Part shown: piece after piece, positions 1-13,445 of the stretch
Numbering within the stretch: the stretch's first letter is position 1
Layout: each line of letters begins with the position of its first letter
Origin: Parascedosporium putredinis
Taxonomy: Eukaryota > Ascomycota > Sordariomycetes > Microascales > Microascaceae
NCBI GenBank assembly: GCA_949357655.1
Contig: CASHTG010000016.1
Coordinates: 62,001 to 126,000, forward strand
DNA: 64,000 nt
Direction: 5' to 3'
Translations under genes and position numbers: made by a program
Notes under the pieces: model-generated
Seen by the model: only the letters and a program-made list of their open reading frames with translations
The model's database searches: none
What the model was told of the DNA's origin: nothing

Positions 1-1574
1 GCCAACCGCAGCTAACTCAAAGGCAGGTCCCCGGTTCCCCGATCTCTCCCTCAGCCTTCAATGTTCCACCTGCTCTTTGATCGACAGAAGACGCTCAAGT
101 CAACAATGGGTTCGTTGGTTCTGAGATTGGATCTGCTCGAATTTACGAAGGTGCATGCGTTTTCCTGTTTCCTGTTTCCCGGGGTCCCCTCATGATTTTC
201 TTCTTGCTTCTTTCTTCCGTCGTTTCGTTTCGTTTCCTCCTTTTCCCCACCTCCTTACGCTCCCGGACATCGCATCTCGGGGGAGGGTTCTCTCGCCTTT
301 TCTTCTTCCTTTTTCCGCTTCTTTTCTTTATATCAATGAATATTACCTTTCTTCCTCATCTCACATCTGGTTAAAACCTTCCTGGTGCAAGGAAAAGCAT
401 GGTACATTGTGGGGAACAAGGAGGAAACGGGACCATCATGGTCACTGGTCACTTACGACCGTTTAGGGAGACAAACAAACTGAAGTCATCGGTGGGAGGT
501 GAGTAGTGCATGGCTGCCTCTGGCTAGAATCGAACATTTCACGGGCTTCAACTTGACGGCTGGGGCATCTCTATCTCTCTCATTTTTTCCGAGGTACGCA
601 CGTCTTGGTCTGCAATTGACGAAGGGCAAGCGTGGGATCCATTGAGTTGCTGGCGTATTTGCGCTGAGTGTACATGGAGATGTAGATGGTTGGCTCTCAA
701 AGGGGCGCACACACAAGGAGTACTTGTCGTACCGCCCCAGCCGCGAAGACGTCGCATCGGATTTCTCCGACAGAGGACCGGGAAACCTGGAACAGCCTAC
801 CACCCACCAGCAACCAATGCATACCAAAATAAATTTCCATCCCGAAATGGCCTTGGGACATTATTATTACTACGCACCTATGGAGCTCTCTCTGGATCCA
901 TCCATTAGATGCAGCTCGTCCCGTGCTACGTCACCTGCCTTGCGCGATTGACCATCCGCAGCCGCCCCTGATCCCTGGTGGGCGCGCATATGAATCAGTC
1001 CTGTTGACCGTCGACCCGTCCCTCTTTGCACGAGAGGCTCAGTTTAGCGCAGATTCCATGTGTGGGAGCGAACCAAGGAGGAGGGCCACTGTTGCCAATA
1101 ATACATGCTACGAAGTACATGGAATTGTCTCCAGTTCCCGTTTTAAAGGCGCGCGGCGCTCGGCAACACCAGCCTGCATGTATAGAGGATGTAATGTTGA
1201 AAGCTTGTCTGCCCTCCTAGCCCTCAAGGACATCAAGGACAGGTAGGGGACATTGAGCTGCGTTTGAAAGCGTCGGCGAAAGCGGAAGGAAGTGTTAGAA
1301 CAGCACAACCAAGGATATTTATTAATAAAAATAAAAATAAAAAATAAAAAACAAACAAGTTCGGTGGCTGAGTTCGTGGGTGAGTTGTCAAGTCAAGATG
1401 ACCCAACTCTTTCCTTTTCTCACTATTAGCGTGGCCCTCATAGGCTTTTTTCTTGTGGCTCTAGAGGCCTTGGGTATTAGCTCTGAGTCCCTCCAACGCG
1501 AGTTGAGTGAAGAAATCGTCAACCGTGACCATGCCACAAGCTTTCTAGTTTACACCTTGATGCAGTCGCAGTGA

Positions 1575-1710
1575 TCCCCCTTCTCCTTCTCCTTCTCCTC
1601 CTCCTTCTCCTCCTTCTTCTCCTCCTTCTTCCTCTTCTTCCTCTTTTTCCTCTTTTTCCTCTTTTTCCTCTTTTCTTCCTCTTTTTTTCTTTCTTTTTCC
1701 CCCTTCTCAT
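1575..1710. repeat. Polypyrimidine tract (imperfect CTT/CTC repeats)
   Basis: About 135 bases on the + strand are almost pure C and T. They begin as CTT/CTC triplets and turn into a repeated nine-base unit of the form CCTCTTTTT. The complementary strand reads as Lys/Arg/Glu-only peptides, which is why apparent ORFs there are artefacts. Confidence 0.85.
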
Positions 1711-3565
1711 TTGCAAGAGCGGTGGGCGCCGCTGTTGACACTCACCATGGGGTAAATTGTGGTGTATCTGGTCCGTATGTCCCCGCCAGGATGGGCTTGG
1801 CGTAGAGGGTACGAGGTGGGGGAAGGGTGCCGAAAAGCTAGTCTTGTGGCCTTTTCCTATCCATGGATGACTCTAAAAAAAGGAGACTTCGAGCCTGCGT
1901 GAACAGGAGGCGGCTGGAGGTGTGTTGGCCAAATCTCCGAAAGTGATCGACACCACCTTCAAGTGTGGGCACCCGTCACAGACTCCACGACATACTCAGT
2001 ACACTATACACATCGAAAGCAGCCACAGGTGGCCAACCTCAAAGGCTTTGAATTATTATTGATGGCCGCCTCACTCGGTAAGTTCAAATGCTGGGAGCTG
2101 GACAACTGGGCTCGTCTCCCAAAAGAGGTTCGCGTCTTTCACGCATGGGATGGGTTGCAAGCGGCCTGTCAGGCACGCCTCCCGTTTCCGTTGCATCCGT
2201 CCGCCTGTAAGGTTTCGGCATTGCTGTAGTCGGCCTTCTGTATGTTGTTTTGTCCGCAAGACAAGACGATGTGGTGGAAAGTACGAAGTAGTTGTTCCTA
2301 CGGTGGCCTTGCACTTCTCGGACTGCCGCCGCATGGGGCTTTCTCCCCAGTCATGCCGCCACGCCCTGGGCTCTCCCGTAGCGCCAATTGGCTGGCCGGC
2401 CGGGGGAAGCATTTCTTCAGGCTGATTCAGGAATCATTACATACACGACATACACTGCATTCTCAGTCAATAGATCAAGTCGGGTAGCATCATTGAGCTG
2501 ACTGCCTTGGCTTGACTGGAGAGGGCGGATCCTGGGTGGAGAAAGGCCGTCCAGTGGCGGAGAAGCACGCGCCGGCAGGACACAACCTGAGAAGAGGAAG
2601 CACATCAATATCAATTTACTCTCACATTCGGCCGCGACCTGTGGCTGGCGTGTGTGTTCAACGGAATAAGGGGCCTTTCTCTCACATCGGCGGCTTTCTT
2701 ACTTTCCCCAATACCACCAAGTATCAAGCCCTTTATTTACTTGTTTATTTTCTCCCCCTGTCCGGATCACCCCCCTTGCCCTGTTTGCCCTCTCCTTCCC
2801 TCCATTTGCGCGTGGATAGAGCACCAATACCCCCACAAAAGACAACATACGAACCGATCGATTGCAAGCCAAAAGCCAACTGCTTATACCTCGGTAGTGA
2901 TGCAGCCATACGTCCCTCAGCTTCAGTTTTCTTTAGCTTTGAAATCCTGTCAAAATCCAATTTACGCTTGGAAAATATAACGGATGATGTAATATTACGG
3001 AGATGCTCCCATTGCATGTCCTCGCGAGCTCAAAATTTATCACGAGCACGGACTTAATACTTGTACGACTGGACGCCTCAATCCCGCGCTGCGCTAGAAA
3101 TTACATGTACATACATACAGCCCTGGAGCCATCTACGGATCTTGATCTTTTCTCGCATTTTTTTCTTCTACACTAGGTCCATTGGTGTCTCTGAAAGAGT
3201 TATTGGCCTAATTTCAGAACGGACCTTGCAAGTTGGCTATTTTGTACTTTTGTGAGCAAGGTTGCGCGCGAAACACCCTCAATCCATTAGCTTGATTACT
3301 CTCGGCGCCTCGCAGCGCCCCATTCAGCTGGAAACCCTCGCGCTAATGCACCCTCGAAATGACTGGGCGTGCCTTGGCGAAAATGATAAGGATGGTGGCC
3401 ATTCTCTGTGCACATGCAACAAACTGGGTAACCAGCCCAAATGTTCACCCAACAGCTGACAGATGAAATGGATCAATGTGTATTATTTGAAAAGGCGCCT
3501 CCTTCAAACCCCCTTGTCTTGGCCATTCTCTCTGAGCTACACTTTCGGCAGAACACCCATCCCCA

Positions 3566-3594
3566 TGTGTGTGTGTGTCCGTGTGTGTGCGTGT
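3566..3594. repeat. GT microsatellite
   Basis: An imperfect run of TG dinucleotides, interrupted twice by C-containing steps, lies in the gene-free left region. Confidence 0.8.
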
Positions 3595-4520
3595 TCCCCT
3601 TCACCCTTCCCCCATTTTCTCGTGGCGAGAACGGCTTCCTCTTTTGCCTGGGGATAGGCCCATTTTCGCTTGAGCATGGGCAAGGGCCTTTTTCGTTCTC
3701 AGCATCGTTCATTTGATCTCTTGTCACGTTGCGCCAACGCCTTGTTGTCGTCTTTTAGACAGCCTCGGGGAAGGATTGTCTCTTCTGGTGCATATATCGA
3801 TCCACTGATGCAAGGCTCTGGTCACAGCCGTCACAGGGAAGTCGATGTCCAATATCGGCATGATAGCAAAACACTAGATTCATTGACTAGATTGAAACAA
3901 GCGTTTGTCTGACCTTGAATTTTGACATTGTGAGAGTTCAAACCTAAATCCTTGCTCCACATCTAGAGAAAGGCTGAATGATAGAGTTTGAGCGGCGGGT
4001 TCAACGTGTTTGACGTGGCGGAGCATTTGAGTGAGGCTCTCTTGCGGGTCTGGCGTAATCGTGGTGGTTGAATTCGCTCATGGATCCATCCCATGAATGC
4101 ATTGATCTTTAGATATTCGCGGTTCCAGCTGGCCAGCGCAGTACTGGCCGAGTGGCACCTGAGAGGCATCATTCAATTTCTCGAGGATGCTGCCCCTCCT
4201 TCTCGTTTCCTCCTTTCACTATCCCTCCCCACCTCTCCATCTGCTCAACAACCGCGCAGATACGGGGCCTTTCAATGGGGTGAAGTTGATCATCAAACTA
4301 GTTTGGGGGATTCAAGGACCCGGTGGATCAAGTCGCTGTGTGCACGTGCATGGCCCTCAGGAAAACGAACTTGGCAGCTGAGGCCGATATTGGATTCCCG
4401 TCCTTTTATCTTTATTTTTCAAGATTTGTATTTATTTATTTTCCCCTCGTCACCAAGAGCTACACCATAGAAATGGGACTGTAACCCACGCGTCGTCCCT
4501 CACGTATAATTGCTACCAAA

Positions 4521-6855
4521 ATGGCCGATCCAAGTTCGCCGGATCGTAGCACAAGGAACGCACGTGTCCGTAAGCCCCAGCTCTTTGGTGTGGACGAATA
4601 CCCGTATTCTAGCCTGATGAGGAACCACTCTTCCGCCTCACTCGCGGGCTCTTTGCGTCGCATGTCCTATAGTGCGGTGAGCGAAGACGAGAATGACGAT
4701 GCTAGGTCTGTTCGAAGCCTCTGGCGCCCGGAGTCTCCGGAAGACCGCCGTCGCTACCATGCCGACGAGCGACGCGTCTCGCAGATCCTCGCAGACCCAC
4801 AGATGAGAAGTGTGATGCTGCTCGGGAAAGAGAATAGCAAGTACCAATGGCGGAAATATTGGAAACCTGAAGCGGAGCTTAGGTCTATGAAGAAGCCAAT
4901 GTGAGCGCGCACATCTAGACTTCTTTCTTCGCTGCGGTAGCTGACGTGTTTCGTAGCCGGAAATATTATGAGCGCGTCAATGACTTAGTACAGCAGTACA
5001 TGTATATTGATGCGCTCCTAGATTCGTCTATCCCACACGAGCTCCTGAGTGAGTACTCTGCTCGCCTAGACGCCTCAGCCTTTCGGTCAATCGAAGTACC
5101 TCAGACGATCCACGAAGAGACTTCGTCCATCCACTCTTCTGCTGGCCAGGCCGCAGGGAAGGCCTCACCAGACTCAGCGTCGCTGGCCAGTGCCACTGGC
5201 CAGCATAACCCAAAAGCGTACGCGGACAGCCGCGGACATTTTCCGCTCTTCCGAATCCACGCCGCTTCTGCCCCGAGACGTGGAAGAGGGAAGAGGCACG
5301 CAAGTTGATACCGCACCCCCTTCTACGGCGTGGCTAGGCCAGGCCGAACTCGACCACGATGATCCCATGGTGACTCTCGCTATCTACGTCAACACCGTCG
5401 CCAATGTCATCCTTTTAGTTGCAAAGATCATCGTCGTTGCCTCGGTGCCCTCCATGTCCGTCCTCGCAAGTTTGGTTGACGCCGTTTTGGATTTCTTGAG
5501 CACCGCGATTGTCTGGATCACCACGAGGCTCATTTCCGCGAGCCAAACCGACCAGTACCGGTACCCTGTCGGTCGACGAAGGTGAGGAAACACAAATACA
5601 CCACCTCTGCTTCTGGCTCCTTCGAGAGTTGCTGCGGCAGCACCGAGCCTTAAGTTTACGTATGCTAATGCGTTGCGGTAGACTGGAGCCTGTTGGCGTT
5701 CTCGTCTTTTCCATCATCATGATCACCGCCTTCACTCAAGTTGGGATGGAGTCCATCCAACGGCTACTATCATCAAAACACGAGATCCTTGAACTGTATG
5801 GTCCTCACGTATCTTGCCGCGCCCGTCTTGTGGCTCGTTTCCCTTGCTAATCTTGTGCGATAAGCGGACTGCCTGCCCTCCTCGTCATGCTTAGTACCGT
5901 GGTTATCAAGGGCCTGGTGTGGCTATGGTGCCGTGTCATCAAGAACTCCAGTGTCCAGGCCCTGTAAGCAGGCCACCCTCCCCTCTGTTCGGCATATTGC
6001 ATCGCGTCATCAGTTCACATCCCGCCGAATGACTAACAATCCATACGATGATAGTGCGGACGATGCCGTGACCGATGTAATCTTTAATACCGGGTCCATC
6101 CTCTTTCCGATCGGCAAGTTCCTCCAACTTCTTTCCAGTGCATCCCAGGGACCTGAATTCTGTCTGCACCATTCCTTGTTCCCCCTTCCTCCTCTCTAAC
6201 TTTGATGATGTTTAGTGGGATACTATGCTCAAGTGTGGTGGCTCGACTCGCTCGGAGGTTTGATCCTCTCCTTGTTGTCGTGATGACTTGGAGCATCACT
6301 TCCATGCATCATATGCGCAACCTGACAGGATTCTCAGCCCAGCCTGACGAGCGCAACCTTTGTGAGATTACTTTCTCCCTCTCTCCATACCCTCGGTTCC
6401 TCTGGCTAACCTGGATTCCTTGTTATCCTAGTGCTATATCTCACTATGAGGTTCGCCACTTCAATAAAACAGATACAAAATCTTCGGGCTTATCATGCTG
6501 GTGATAGGCTCTTTGTTGAGGTGAGATACTACTTTGCCTTTCTAATCTAGCGATTGCTCGAGGCGTCCAATTCTCATCAGAGCAACTACTTTCTCTTATA
6601 TAGGTCGATATAATTCTCGATGCAAACATGCCCCTCAAGGACAGCCACGATCTCAGGTAGGAACGCCCCCAGCCTTCTTATCCAAGATTAGATAGGTATC
6701 GTATGTAAGGGTTTGTAGGGAGTGGGCTAACCTCACATTCTCTTGATAGCGAGGTTCTCACATATTTCCTTGAGAGTGTCCCAATCGTGGATCGCGCCTT
6801 TGTTCACGTTGATTACGATAGTTACAACGTCCCAACGCATGTGGCCCAGAAGTAA
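4521..6855 (+). CDS. Cation diffusion facilitator (CDF) metal transporter, Mn-type signature, nine exons
   Basis: The product is a membrane divalent-metal/proton antiporter of the CDF family, about 556 residues. A long hydrophilic N-terminus is followed by transmembrane segments (from about 5365) and a cytosolic C-terminal metal-binding domain. One metal-site helix reads VDAVLDFLS and the partner helix reads ADDAVTDVIF; both give the DxxxD arrangement known from manganese-type CDF proteins, where zinc types carry H. I read exons as 4521-4900, 4957-5581, 5682-5795, 5865-5963, 6055-6113, 6216-6361, 6432-6520, 6604-6656 and 6750-6855; all junction phases agree. The fifth intron has a GC donor. 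Two frame breaks exist: one of +1/-2 type between about 5130 and 5220, and a one-base shortfall at 6270-6271 in the last membrane helix. Taken literally, the second would remove the C-terminal domain. The gene converges on STT4. Substrate is inferred from the motif only. Confidence 0.88.
6114..6215 (+). other. GC-AG intron in the CDF transporter gene
   Basis: The intron begins GCAAGT and ends TTTAG. Splicing here joins the conserved ILFPI helix to the GYYAQVWWLD segment in frame, through a codon split after its first base. There is no usable GT donor nearby that keeps the frame. GC-AG introns are a known minority class of U2-type introns, and the strong AAGT after the GC is typical of them. 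Confidence 0.75.
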
Positions 6856-7215
6856 AAGTCTAGCTAGGCATGCTGGTGGCTGTTTTTGACGAACATGGGC
6901 CGAACCATGTGTCTGTGCTGTTTATTACAGGCCTTAGCGATCACATGCATGTCAAGATATCGACGGGTTTCCCGGTTGGCAAGCTTGGCCTTCGAGAACG
7001 GGGACGTAAAACGCATTATATATTGTTGACCACAGCGGGCCACCCCCACTCCTTTAAGAGTTAATGGCTCTACGCACACGTGTATAAGATATGAACATGA
7101 TTGTAAAAAGTAACACTTAAATATCACTAACTAAACCGCGAAAACGAGACCCATGCCTCGAAGATGAAGGACCGAGCTCCGCCAGCCGACCTTCGTTTAT
7201 CTTCTTACAACGTTA
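6856..7215. other. Spacer between convergent genes
   Basis: These 360 bases separate the stop codons of the CDF transporter (+) and STT4 (-). They should hold both 3' untranslated regions. No further gene is visible. Confidence 0.6.
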
Positions 7216-10200
7216 TCAATACGGGATCCCGTTAGTCAAGAGCTGGAATTGGTCGTATATGCTTGTAGAATAACTTGCATAGCTCTTTTTGATGAGGTCT
7301 TTCATGAAGTCTGCCGCCTCCCTTTCTGACTTCTCTAGCACGAATCTCTCCCGAAAATGCTTCACAGTCTCCGGCTTGAAGCAGGGAAGGCCGCTGTCCA
7401 TCATTAAGAGGACAATCTGCGACAGCCTATCGCAGTACTGCCGGCTGGCGAGGAAAGCCTTCACACAGAGTTCTTCAAACCACTTGAATGATTGGTGTTC
7501 CGTGTTGCCGCCCATTACAGCCACCATCTCACTCGTGAGCTTGAATGGCGCACGCTCAAATCGTATTCCACCTGGGGCAATATCGAAACAGAACCCAAAA
7601 TCAATGTGGATGATATGACCAGAATCATCGATCATGATGTTACCGTTATGCCGGTCCTTGAATTGTAGGAGGAAAGAGATCATAGAGTAGGCCGCCATGC
7701 TTTTGACGAAGTTGTTGCGTGCCTTCTGGAACCGCAGAGAATCCTCGTTCCCGTACTTGGAGATGAAGTAGTCGTATAAGCCGTTGACAGCCTCCCGGCC
7801 GAGCATGTCTCGTGAAATCGAGTTCGGGAGCACGTCGATAACACCGCAGCCAGGGGCGGTAGCCGTAACGCGATATGGAAAAACGTAAACGTCTAACCCA
7901 ACATTGTGGAAGATGCCTCGGAACGCCGCAATCATCTGCAAAGCGAGCACGTCCTGGCGGCAATCATCGCCCACCTTGAAGATGGCCGACTGCCATGTTT
8001 CAATCGAGGTCTCCTCTCGCTCCTGGGATTTCTTTCCCGCTCCATTTATCAGCTCTGTCGACGAATCCACATTTGTCTTCGTCTTCTTAATCCTGAAAGT
8101 AGCCATGTATGGGGCTTTCGCATGGCTCTGTAGGGGCTTCCCAGACTTGCGATCGATACCAATGACAACACCGTCGGGATTACTGGGAAGATAAACACCG
8201 ACTTCTACCTTGATTTTACGTAATTCCTCCTCGATTTTCTGCTTCTTCTCTGGCTTAGACCTCTTGATAAGGGGCTTGAGCTTGCCCGAAATTCCGGTAA
8301 CCTCGTCAAAAAGGAGAATTCCCGCTGGTAGAAGGTCCGGTCTTCTGGGCTAAAGCTTCGTACCATCTTATTCATGACACTGTCAAGGGTGGGCTTGATG
8401 GCATCCTCCTGCGAGAGATTATTAGCTGCAGGTCGCGGGGATCGTAAGGAGTACAGCGGGGAATGGGTTGAATTGACTTACAATCTGGGCATCATCATCC
8501 TTGTAAGAGTTTGCCTTCATGTTCCAGATGATTTGGTGAGCGAAAAGCTGCGAGAACTGTGCGGTCTCTAGAATGAAACGCTCCACATAGCCCAACGCGT
8601 CGTATCGGAGGGTCTGCACGATTTGCGGGACATAGAAGAAGTTTACGTCTACAGAATGAGACTCGAGCGCTCTCATGGCATACTGGATGATAAAAGGATG
8701 ATTTTGGTAGGAAGGCATGAACAACGTTATGGCCGTGATCGGGCTTACGGGCGCCCAGTACAGTAGATGCTATCCGTCAAAGTATTAGGGGACAAGCTTT
8801 GGAAAATTGCGTGGGTAAAGGGCGAAGGGGGTATACCTTAAGCTGAAGGAAATTGACATCATCCGGTAGCATGCCGCCAAGAAGGAGGCTGACAGCCCCG
8901 GGCTCGTCGATGGCCTTTCCTGGTACATTGAGTAGAAGCCATCGGATCTGGGCATGAAGCCTAGGGAATGGAAACCGTGTTGCCAACTCGATAGCGATTG
9001 ATGGAGCCTCCATCCAAGCTGTTCGGACTAGCTGCAATAGCGTCGGCTAAGCGGAGGCGTTAGTAATTTGGAAAAACTTGTTTGTTTGTAGGTTGATTGA
9101 AACGAACCTCGAGGGCATTCTTAGAGCTATTTGGCCCGAAGGTTTGAAATTTCGATGCATCGTCTGTTGGATTCAGCCAGACTGCTAGCCGGGTTTGCTC
9201 GTTCTCTAGAAGAAGGGTGAGGAGTTGCTCCTTGGCTTGAAGAGACCTGACGTTGCCCACTGAGTGTGCGCCGATATACGCTACGGGCTTTAGAGCGTTG
9301 AGGACATCGGTGAGCAACTTCAATTCCGTCTTGACCTGAAGGATGTTGTTTCCGAACGAATATCGTGGTGAATGCTTGAACCAACTGAGCCCGGCAGACA
9401 AAATCTTGTCCTTCAAGCGCCACTCAGCAATAGCCCCGAGATTAGTACAGGCACGAAGAATTCGGAGGCCGAAAAGTACAATCTCGAGGCGAATTTTGCG
9501 TGCGAGAGGATGAGGAGTCGAATCTCGTACCGCATCGACCGTGATATCAATCAGACGAAGGAAGATTTTATGTACATTAGGGCTTCCAAGGCGCGTGGCA
9601 TTGAAATGGCTACCAAGAAACACAATCAACCAGGCATGCGGGGAGAGTAAGTTGTGTACGAATTGCTTCTGTTTTGCAATAGCCTCAAGATCGCTTGGAG
9701 CGAATTCGTTTTTGGCCATAAACGGATCCGGGTGACTATGAACACATGGGTATTAGCGGAGGAGCAGGCTGAAGAGACCGCGTTTCAGCAAGAGAGCCTG
9801 CTGGAGGCTGTGTATGGGGACCTACGTCATTGCCGTGTTGAAGAGCCCAAGTCGCCGTTGGATGGTAAGCTCCCATTGCTGGGCAATCTCTGCTAAAAGT
9901 CTTGGCTCTAGCTGCGGGGTTTCGTTAATCACCCCCAGCCATAGAGAAGCACCGAGCTTGATGGATTGCTTCGTGAACATAGCAAATGGGATGGAAACAA
10001 GGTAGTGTGTGACGGCGGACTCATCACGCGTGCTGCGGCACAAAAGGGCAGCTGCCCTTCGGAGAATGGCTCGAACTTCCTCGAGGGGTGTATCCTTCCC
10101 GCTTAAGAGACGAGCTTCCACATGTGCGAGAGCGGTTGCGGCGTTGGCGCTATCATTGGACGAATGAACAAAGGACGTTCGTCTGTTGATGTGCATGAAG

Positions 10201-13200
10201 CTCATCAACTCCATACCCCTATCTGGTAACGTCTCACCATACCTATACTCCTGGCGGGTTGTATATTGAGCGACAAAATCCGAGGCAGCATTCACCTTGT
10301 AGTTTCCAACGGGTTCGATAGACTGTAGGCGGTTGTCGGTGGCTGGGATAAGGGAGCCGAGCTCAACGGCGAAAGACCGTCCGAAAGAGGTGTGTCCATA
10401 TGCCCCTTCGTCATAGTATTCAGACAGATAAGTTTGTAGTAGCCCTTTAACATCCAGAGAAGCGAGATTAATCGCCACTGAGACCCATGCCTTTGCTTTA
10501 TAGGTGAGCAGATTGAGTGTGCGTCGCCGATAGTCGTAGTCGTGAGAGAGCTCGACCGTTACGTTGCCGAGGCGGGAAGTGAATATCGACTGCGGTTCAT
10601 AGAGATCGGTTTCCTCTTCGAGACAGCTGGTCCACATGAGCGTAAGCAGCTCCAGAAGAGCGAAAAGAGACGACTTATAGCATAGGGCGGAGGGAACATC
10701 GCGCATGATGCGATCTGCACAAGCTAAAGCTGCCTGTTGGACACGCTCGATCCGGTGGCAACAACTACAAAGATGGATGCTAGTTGCACCGCGACATACT
10801 GAGCAGTAAAAGCCCCGTCTTTTCCGGCGGTGGTCTTCGCGAGATACTTGCCTACGACGGCAGCAGTAAGCGCCTCCATCGTGCTGCTCACAGCTCCACC
10901 GCGCATGCTGGGTTCTAGGAAGTACGACAGCGCTTTTGTGCAGTCCCCTGCGTCGGCTCGCAGGCTCTCAACAAGATAAGCCGCCTGTAGGAAGATGACT
11001 TTTCTATAACTCAGGCTGCGGATATCCGAGGCTCTCGATGGCAAGAGATCGCACAAATGTTTCTTTTGCATTGCTTCTCTTTCTGAGGACATGCCTCTGC
11101 GAAGAACGGTATTCAACTCGATATCGCTTTCTATCTGTTCGCCGCGTTGCTCAGCGACCAGAGGGGCGAGTGTACTGCCATTATGCGCAGCTCGTTCGCC
11201 CACTTCTCCCCCAAGTCGCTAGAAGAAAGGAATCCATGGACAACGATATTGAACCAGGCATCACGAAGCATCGAGTGCGATTCATCCTCTGTTATAGCAT
11301 CAACGGACATGTCGTTGGAGGCCATAAACACCGCAAGTGGCCGGAGAAGCTGTGCAATGTCCTGCGCTGCTAATTGGACATCGGAGTCTTTGGTTTGAGA
11401 CGATTGGTGAACATCCCCGACTGAGATTATAGTATCTAAGAGGTGTTCCCAATAGGTATCGAAGAGAGGCGAGCCGGGCCTCAAATTCGCGGATATGTGG
11501 CAGCGTGCTTTCATAACCTTCGAGTGGATATGTATATGTTAGAGGACAAGGAATGCACGGATACTATATGGGAGGTACTTACCGCATTCAAGAGTTGCTC
11601 TTTCTTTTCAGCTACAGCAAGATGCGAGATCCTAGAGTACATCTTGAGGAGCGAACGAAACTCAAGCTGACCGCCCTTCAGGGACAATGCAGCAGCCCCA
11701 GTGATGATCTGAGCATTGACAACGCTGTTGACCTTTCCTATCTTCTGAAGAAGCATTGACAAGGCCAAGGCTATTATTTTTCATCTTGAGACGCTTCGGC
11801 TATGCCGCAAATTGCCTGGACGACATTGCCATACGCAACGGCCGTGTGCTCCTCGCCTTCAAGTTGCAGGGAAATGGAGCTGCCGGTGGAATGCTGACCA
11901 GTGTAGACTGGAACGCCTACAGCATCCGTCGCGAGGTCATCATTTGCGCCGTTAACGGCGCGGTTAGAACCCGGACTGAGGACATTCCCGAGTGTATATA
12001 GGGTAGTAATGATGGCGTCTTTGGATAGCATTTGCAAGACTGAAGCGAGGCATTTAGCTGCCGTTGCGACGGTCCTTGAGTTGGTAGCAGACTGGACGAT
12101 GAACCGAGGCAACAGACGGCTCACAGTCCCAGCAAGCATGGGCGAAATCCGGCACACTAGTGTCATGCTTTTCAGTACCGTAACTGCCAAGGCCTCATCC
12201 GCCATCTGCACAGGGTCACCAAGGACATCCTCGAGCCAGGCCATGAGCACTTCGGTGTCCGCAGCGTCAACGTTGAGAATAGCGCAACAGAGGTAGGCTA
12301 TGAGAGAGGACGCCTTGACTGCAAAGGCCATTTTCTGCTGCCATGACGTGGCAAGCTGCTGATCAAAATCTGCCGAAGCCTCAAGAAAGTTCATTTGGTC
12401 GGTAATAAGAGTTGAGTACCACTCTACAGATCTAAAATCTGCCTCAGAGCTTCTAGATGAGAGAGGCCGAAGCCTCCCCTCACCAGATATAAGGAGGTCA
12501 AGGACAGGCGATTGCCGCAAGTATTTTGCGTCCACAACTAAAAGAGATGTGGCGGAAACAACGAGCCATGAGAAGCTACGTTGGAGTAACATAGCCCCCA
12601 AAGGCCGTCCCGTGCCGGCATAGTGCCGTAGGTGGTGCCTCCACTCATTAGATCGGCGATCGGCAAGGTCGGAATTTCGAAGAGTGGAAAATGAAGACTC
12701 GACGGCGAGTAAAAAGCCTCGGAGAGGATTTTACGGAGTCGCTTCACGAGGGCTAACCGGCCACCGGCCCTCCAGAAATCAGCTTGCGCAGACGCCGCAT
12801 CCATGAAACCAAGCAGGGCAACGGCGACAGTCGCAGTTCGAACAGCATCCTCAACATTAGACGTCTCCGCATCCTCAGCCTGGCGTGACGCAATACTCTC
12901 CACTACCACGCCGCAAGCATTGACAAAAGCCCATATGGCTTCAGCAGTTTTATCCTCAAGATCTTCATAGCTGTTCCCGAGCACCAACAGTGCACCAGTA
13001 GTATGAAATGCAAGAGCTTCGGTTGGGGAGGGTTCGATATTTCTAAAATAAGGCGATGGCACAAACGAGTGAACATGGGCATCGAGGATGTAAGGGGCGA
13101 GCTGATGAACAAGTCGCTGAGCACTCTGGGCACTACGAATATTCGGAGATGCCTTGCATAGTGCGAGGAGAACCTCAAATTCGCGAATTGTCTTTGAAAG

Positions 13201-13445
13201 AGACGTTAGTTCAACTCGGCCGATCAAGGCATCGACCTGGGAGAGCGGTATGATGCGGAATGTTATCATACCATTGGAGCTCGTGCCGCCGTGGAGTGTC
13301 CATTGGTATAATCCCGGGCTCTAGGGCCCGGATGGCAAGCCTTGCAAAGTCGGTCGAAATCGGATCTATCGAAGGAGGAAGCGGAGCTCCAGGCTGAGAG
13401 AGATGCAAGCTTTTGTAAAGCCCGCTGTCGTATGTCCCTCCCCAT
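7216..13445 (-). CDS. STT4: Phosphatidylinositol 4-kinase STT4 (type III alpha), seven exons
   Basis: The enzyme phosphorylates phosphatidylinositol at position 4 at the plasma membrane and feeds PI(4,5)P2 signalling. The predicted protein has about 1932 residues, in the family's range. The C-terminus shows the lipid-kinase core: the catalytic loop DRHNGNI and the metal-binding IHIDFGF, followed by a conserved tail ending at the stop. The middle matches the helical PIK and Stt4 repeat regions. The start at 13445 gives an N-terminus beginning MGRDIRQRALQKLASLS. On the minus strand the introns are 13192-13271, 11518-11582, 9736-9825, 9047-9107, 8770-8836 and 8409-8481, all phase-consistent. Five one-base shortfalls break the frame: runs at 12711-12715, 11777-11781, 11163-11166 and 8308-8312, and a GTGT step near 10741-10746. 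Adding five bases gives exactly 1933 codons. It is divergent from PRE7. Confidence 0.95.

Larger units (their letters stand above)
1..4520. other. Gene-free region at the left edge
   Basis: No reading frame in these 4.5 kb resembles a protein family that I recognise, and the longest frames overlap each other on both strands without splice-consistent extension. The stretch holds a long pyrimidine tract (about 1575-1710), an A-rich AAAAT-type run near 1320-1355 and a GT microsatellite near 3566-3594. The first 165 bases could include the tail of an exon entering from the left, ending at a donor-like GTGCAT near 166, but two frames are open there and neither is recognisable. The last few hundred bases before 4521 probably carry the promoter of the transporter gene. 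Confidence 0.5.

Noticed and set aside
1..166. Possible last exon of a gene entering from the left edge
   Set aside because: Two frames are open, neither is recognisable, and no acceptor-donor pair can be chosen with confidence.
6202..6855. Premature stop in the CDF transporter as evidence of a pseudogene
   Set aside because: The following exons remain perfectly conserved and spliceable, and the same kind of one-base shortfall occurs in essential genes across the window, so an assembly error is more likely.
13192..13445. Apparent frameshift at the 5' end of STT4, with an alternative N-terminus in another frame (13211-13408)
   Set aside because: A phase-0 intron at 13192-13271, with a good branch site (GAACTAAC) and AG acceptor, joins the exon beginning MGRDIRQRALQ to the exon beginning TIREFEVLLALC in frame. 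No indel is needed here.
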